Shown: positions 58,781 to 64,000 of the stretch, piece by piece | Position numbering within the stretch: the stretch's first letter is position 1 | Layout: every line of letters begins with the position of its first letter | From: Lepas anatifera | Taxonomy: Eukaryota > Arthropoda > Thecostraca > Lepadidae | Assembly: GCA_034440635.1 (NCBI GenBank) | Contig: JAOTON010001942.1 | Location: forward strand, 113,501-177,500 | Length of the DNA: 64,000 nt | Direction of reading: 5' to 3' | The notes under the pieces: generated by a model | What the model saw: the letters and a program-made list of their open reading frames with translations, nothing else | What the model was told of the DNA's origin: nothing | Database searches by the model: none | Made by a program: the position numbers and the translations under genes

Positions 58781-61700
58781 GAGGCCCACAGGAACAACAC
58801 AACTAGGTGCCCCCTTGAGCAGCACTTAGGTGATCCCTTGGCAGTTCAAGAAAGGCAGTTCAAATGAAAGTAGCTGGACCCCAAACCATCATTTGCAAGC
58901 CCATCCATGATTCAATATGGGCCATCTTAATCACCTCTTTGAGAGGCCACCTTATGCTATGGTTATATTCAGCACATTTTTTCAAGTTTTCATTTCAAAT
59001 TTAACAGAGAATAGGGCACTCTTAAGGATCCAAGGGCCATATCCCAAATGTTGAAATGACTTTTCTTCAACATGTACATTGAAATATATAAGGAAGAAGA
59101 TGTAGTACATTCTCTTCCTAATCCATACAATAGGTAAGGTTTGTGAGGGAGCTATACTGGTACTTGGTGAAGAGCACACACCTTTGCCAGAACCTTCTGC
59201 TGATCAACAAACATGTCTGGGGCTGATTAGCACTTAAAGAGCACCAGTCCTTAGTGGAGAAAAATAAAAAGGTCTAGGGATCATTTACTTAGTTTTCATG
59301 GTCAAAGCATGATACAGGTTGGACCAACAATTGGGATATATTATGAAGTTGTAGTGCTATTTTGCCTGCAGTTTACTTCAGATCATGCTATAGTGCTGGA
59401 GAAATAGCACTTGATAGACTCTACCAGCACTCCAATCCAGACCATATTTTCACCATGAAGCCTAGTTCAGTGAAAGGGGGCTGAGAATAAAAATAGTCAT
59501 TTGTATTCCAGAAATTCCCTGCCTGTGTCTCTTCGTCCCGTCTGCGAAGTATGACAGCAGGCCAGACAAGTCACACCAACCATCTAAAATTCGTTCACAA
59601 ATTTGCACCACCAGCCACCTAAAATTCACACCAATCTGCAACATACCAGGGAGAAGAAGGGAGAAGGGAGAAGGACTTACTCATCCCTACCCACACAATG
59701 CAATACTGCCTCTCTGATTAGTTTGTTAGTTTTAAAAAGACCACTCCTGTGTCTTTATAACCATTCTTGAATTATTTTTTTGGTTGTCAGTGTCACCTCC
59801 CTCAAACCAGTCTCACAAATTTGCACTAGGTCCAGAAAATTCACATCACTCGCTCCTGTCTTCAAGGGCACTCACACCGAAAAGATCTTGTTGAAAGTGC
59901 CAAACCAATACTTTGCACCCCAACTCTTCTTAGGTAGGCCTAGGTATCTGGATGTCAATAATTAACAAAGCATATGCGTTGAATGACAGTCCCTAAAGAA
60001 GCAGAGTCAACTTAGGTAACTCCAGGTCCAGGTATAGGATAACAGTTCGATTTTTCAACACATGAAAAATACCCATGTAGGTATTGAACAGCAGCAAAAC
60101 AAAAAGGGATGAGTTATGATTCACATAAGAGAAACATACGTAATGCGTTTTCATTCTGACTAGCTTCACTCCATAATACAAGGAGAACGCCCACTCCACA
60201 AATCAAACCAATGCAAGATCATATTCTCTACCAGGGTAGGAGAGAACCTCAAAGCCCTTGGAGAGAACTAACCTCTACTATCTATCTGTGTAGTGTTCAT
60301 CAATAGAAATCAATCGACACAAGTATTATCCGTATATTATCAAAACTCGTTTATGATTATTATTTATCGCAGATACCTCCATGTCATAGAGGCATTTTGC
60401 CCTAACCTCCATAAATCTGAAGACTTTTTAAGGTTTTTAATGTTATAGCTTCGATTTGGCTCAGAGTGTTTTTGAGAAACCAATTTTGCTTATAGCATTG
60501 AAAATGAGTGCTAATAATTTGTCAAATGTTTGAATGAAGCAAAAAATAGCCAATTGTAGCAGGAAATTTGAGTTCACGAAGTACGTCTAACCTATTAAAA
60601 TGTGAAAACTGCAATAGCAGTGGCGGGATTGAACTGGAAATAGTGCAATTCGTCTCGATTGTTTTGATTCTACGCTAACTGCTGCTCCTGGCGGTCGTCG
60701 TGTCGGACGTGTTTCGGACAGTATAGGGGTTTGTGGTGGTCATTATTAGTCGAGAACAGTGGACTACCTACTATTGAGAAAGGTACATCGTCAGCTGTCA
60801 ACTATAATAGTTACTGCAATCAAATTGGTAAGTTGATTGTAGTGATGCTGAAGAGATTAATAAATTGAATTGTGCTTCATTTGTATCTGCATTAGACGTG
60901 TATGGAAGTGTTTGCTGCTGCTCATTCCGATCATTTTTAATGTTTTTTTGTGAATTCATCGCTACATAAAATGCTTTTTACTATCATTATCTGCATTAAA
61001 CTTCGTTCCTAAGCTCTACCTGTGTAGGTCAGTCTACAAAGCATGGCAAAAGGCCCGACAAGTCTGCAGAAGGTGGCAGGTTTTGACAACATATCAATAT
61101 TGATCTCTTTGGGGCACCCTTACGGCAGACCAACTGGTTTGGGGGAGCTTTTACCCATCTTTGGGGTAGGCACGGAAACCCTCGGGTAGTACTGGCATAC
61201 CAAGGTGGATTTGGAAGCTCAGAAAAGAAAAAAAATAGAGGAAAGAAATGACAATTATTGTTTTTTTAAGGAGAAGAATAGCAGATAAGAAACATGAGAG
61301 AGGCAGCAATAGTCATACAGTAACGTAAAAAGTGAGGTCGGTGAGTATGTTATGAGATCCTGACAAATAAACACAATGCTGGTCAGCAGAAATAACACAA
61401 AAAGAACACCACAGAAAAGCAAAAAAGAAGAAGAAACAATACAAAACAAAGTGAGTGATCGGATAATACAAAACACGCCTAACAAAAAAGAACAAAATGA
61501 CAAAAACTGAACAAAATGACAAAAACAAAAAATTTATAATTCTAAGTTAGTTTGAAGTCGTGGGCCCACATATGCTGTTTAAGTTAGTCACAAACGAGGA
61601 AAATACCCAAGATCACATAAATGTGCCGGATAAGAGCAAACAATAGTGGCAGTTAATGAAACAAAAACAAAGCATCAAGCAGGAAACCAAAAGCGCAAAA

Positions 61701-61889
61701 ATAAGACTAAGAGCATAACCAGGCGAAATGAGCGCAGAGATGACACTAAAAGTGCATTAAGCAAAACGAAAAGGACAAATAATAGTGTGAGTTAAGTGGA
61801 AAAGCACGAGAGCAGCGACAAAAAGAAAAACAAGCAATACAAGAGACAAAATGAGCATAGTAGAACAAGATGAGCTACCGTAATATCCC
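58781..61889. other. No gene recognised
   Basis: AT-rich, anonymous. From 61250 to 61880 the plus strand is strikingly rich in acaaaatgacaaaaa-like words (T-rich on the minus strand), recalling 34700-35000. No domain-bearing frame is seen. Confidence 0.4.
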
Positions 61890-62300
61890 ATGGGTGTTAA
61901 TTTCTCCCATGGGCACAGAGCGGGCAGATCAGCGAGAAAGCGATTGTATTCGGGAAGTCTTGTTCAACATCGTGGTTGGTCTCCAGTTTACGGCTGGTCA
62001 GTCTCAACACCTCGACCAGCCTCGGCGAATCATCGGCTGAGAGCCCCATCGACCGTCCAACAGCACATCCGTAACGGCCGGCGGGAGGGAGCCGAGAAGG
62101 GCCTGCACCACTTGGAGATTCAGCAAACATGGATCCCGCTGTCTGATCAGGCGACGAGAAGGGCCCGGGCTAAGCCAGCGATATACCAGGGCACCGACGG
62201 TCAGCCGCTCCGCACGGGCCGGGTTACCCACACCGCGCCCCAGGGACTCCGTCATCCGTCCAGCCTCCATACTCCAGAGGCGAACCGGGGGGTCTGATGG
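61890..62300. other. GC-rich patch with overlapping frames, unidentified
   Basis: About 400 bp much richer in G+C and CpG than its surroundings. Frames of 135 (plus), 77 and 88 (minus) codons overlap. I recognise no product. It could be a retroelement fragment, a first exon or a CpG-rich promoter. Confidence 0.35.
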
Positions 62301-62368
62301 GCCCCTCAGTCAAATATCGGCTGTGAAAGTGGCGTTTCACTCCATGCAGATCCCGGTAGTACGGCGCA

Positions 62369-62480
62369 CAGTGTCCCAAAACCTGGGGTGCTGGGTGCAG
62401 AGCGACACCCAGTCAAGCAGAATTTTCCACTCACTTTTATATTTTTTTCCTGAATTCTCCACTCACTTTTCAAGTATGGT
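62369..62480 (+). mobile_element. hAT-type MITE left end, partial
   Basis: CAGTGTCCCAAAACCTGGGGTG and the following aattttccactcactttt text match 54144-54250. The matching right end was not found. Confidence 0.55.
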
Positions 62481-64000
62481 TCTAGTTACCAAAGACATAA
62501 TTCACTCACAAAGTTAACAATATTCAACAATACACTTACTACAAACAACAGGGGCCATTTCAATTGCCTCCTCTACTGACGTACACTGGAAAAGAGAGCA
62601 GGAGAATCGAATAGAAGATCTCCAAATTAACTCGGCTTTTATGCACGTCTTTCGCTTTTCTGCAAAAAAATCTGGCGACTTCTATTTTTCCGGCCAATTA
62701 TACCTGGCATCCTTATCTCCACCGATTTCAGTGGAACAACAGAATCGAAATTCTGGCGCAGGCAAGACGCTCAGTGCCCACCCCGGAGAAAGTTACTGTG
62801 GGTGAACACCGCCACTAAATTCCACCACTCACAAAATTCGTAAGTGGAAAATTAGACACCCCATCCTTGTGTTGCCAAAGAAATGAACTGACCGCTTTAA
62901 GAGATACATTTCTGGAAAGCAGTTTATCTGTGCACATGATTTCTAGGCTTACGTCCTTGAAAAGTTGCTTTTGTATTTCTGGTACCGAGAATAGTGAAAA
63001 ACCATTTTTGGTCATATTTTTGTTAAAAGCAATTATCTTGAAATTTGTATGCTAAGCAGCATAATTTTTGACATTGTATTATAGAAAATTGACCATTTAT
63101 TGCGAAGAAAATCATTTTTATCCGTATCAGCCCTTCATTGCTGCGTCCACGCCGTGTGACACCCAAATCCACTCACGACACCCTACGACACCCTAGGCAT
63201 AAAAACGCTGATATTTTAGTTGAACTGGAAGTGACCGGTATTTGAATATGTTGAAACTCTACATTTTCCTTAAATGAATTTTTCTGGCCACAAGAATGAA
63301 TCCAGCTACCCTTCAAACATCGGCACTTTTTTGTATGGCTGGTCTACGGCGTGGACTTACCAAAACGCCGTCTTTACATCTAGTAAATAAAAGCGGCATC
63401 TTTAGGCTTTTTGAAAGGCAGGTTGCATATTCGTTATTGACAAAAAATTGTTTGTCTTACTCTTTGTGTGATTTTATCTGTAGAATTTTCTAGCCTATAA
63501 GGATTCAGAAAAATAATTTTGGGCAATTTTTAAAATGCAAATTATGTAGCTTAGGCGACCGGCAGGCAGCAAGCGATTACAAATTTAAAGTAGTAGTCGT
63601 TTTGACGCTGTCGCAACGGTCGCAACCCGCCGCGCCTGGCTGATGTAGACGAAAGGAAGAAACAAAACAGAAATAAGGCTGTAGCTTCGATTAGATTCAT
63701 ACAAAGCAGCATATTCATATGAAGGTGAGAATATATGTGAGGAGGAGCAGGGAAATTGACAAGTAAAGAAAAGAAACTTTTAGCAAGAGTCTGGAAGAGT
63801 TTATTGCCATGATAGAAAGTTTGTAGTTTCGTCTGGGTTACTTAAGTGTAAGCCAAGGCTCTACTGGGCCCTAGCATAGATGTATGCGAGGTGCAGTGAT
63901 TGAGGTCAGGAGTGGCCTCCAAAATTCCGATAACTATAGGTATAGGAGAGGCGTTGTCCCGGACAGAAAAACTATACAGTGTATGCTTAGATAATAAATG
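62481..64000. other. No gene recognised
   Basis: Anonymous AT-rich DNA. Words such as ttccactcac and cgacaccctacgacacccta (63176-63195) suggest further decayed repeats. Confidence 0.35.

Overview
The window is eukaryotic nuclear DNA from an invertebrate animal. It has two spliced protein genes with GT-AG introns, tRNA-derived and non-LTR retroelement debris, and a very high density of short DNA transposons. The proteins are clearly metazoan and look arthropod-like (crustacean or chelicerate is my guess), but I cannot fix the taxon from sequence alone.

Two host genes stand tail to tail. On the + strand, ATP synthase peripheral-stalk subunit d is complete in four exons between 18349 and 27583 (169 residues), with a 7.4-kb first intron. 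On the - strand, CCZ1, the partner of MON1 in the Rab7 guanine-nucleotide exchange factor, can be followed through eleven exons from 56841 down to 30524 (about 487 residues). Its ninth intron is about 17.5 kb, because the last two short exons (30897-31027 and 30524-30579) lie beyond a pile of transposons. Exon phases agree at every junction except exon 8 to exon 9, which is off by one base.

The large CCZ1 intron is a nested set. A decayed hAT-type transposase gene on the opposite strand (33400-46818) is split by a young Ty3/gypsy-type LTR retrotransposon (37460-45848) with near-identical LTRs, a CACGG target duplication and long gag and pol frames. Inside the hAT gene's own first intron sit a TTAA-flanked repeat and a hammerhead-like motif. 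Four minisatellites lie inside or beside this complex. One of them (47880-48520) appears to have grown out of the end of CCZ1 exon 9 and its splice donor.

The rest is transposon-rich intergenic or intronic DNA. At least thirteen short elements with ends of the type CA(C/T)TGGCGGA or CATAAGCG can be bounded exactly by 8-bp target duplications, as expected for non-autonomous hAT-like elements. One is inserted, inverted, into a copy of its own family (5464-5996). Other content includes a pogo-type transposase pseudogene (11349-11840), two broken non-LTR retrotransposons (13456-15807 and 19016-22616), each interrupted by a younger insert, a tRNA-derived SINE (23664-24085), AGGTCA-rich repeats and several tandem arrays. 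From 57.9 kb to the end I recognise no gene.
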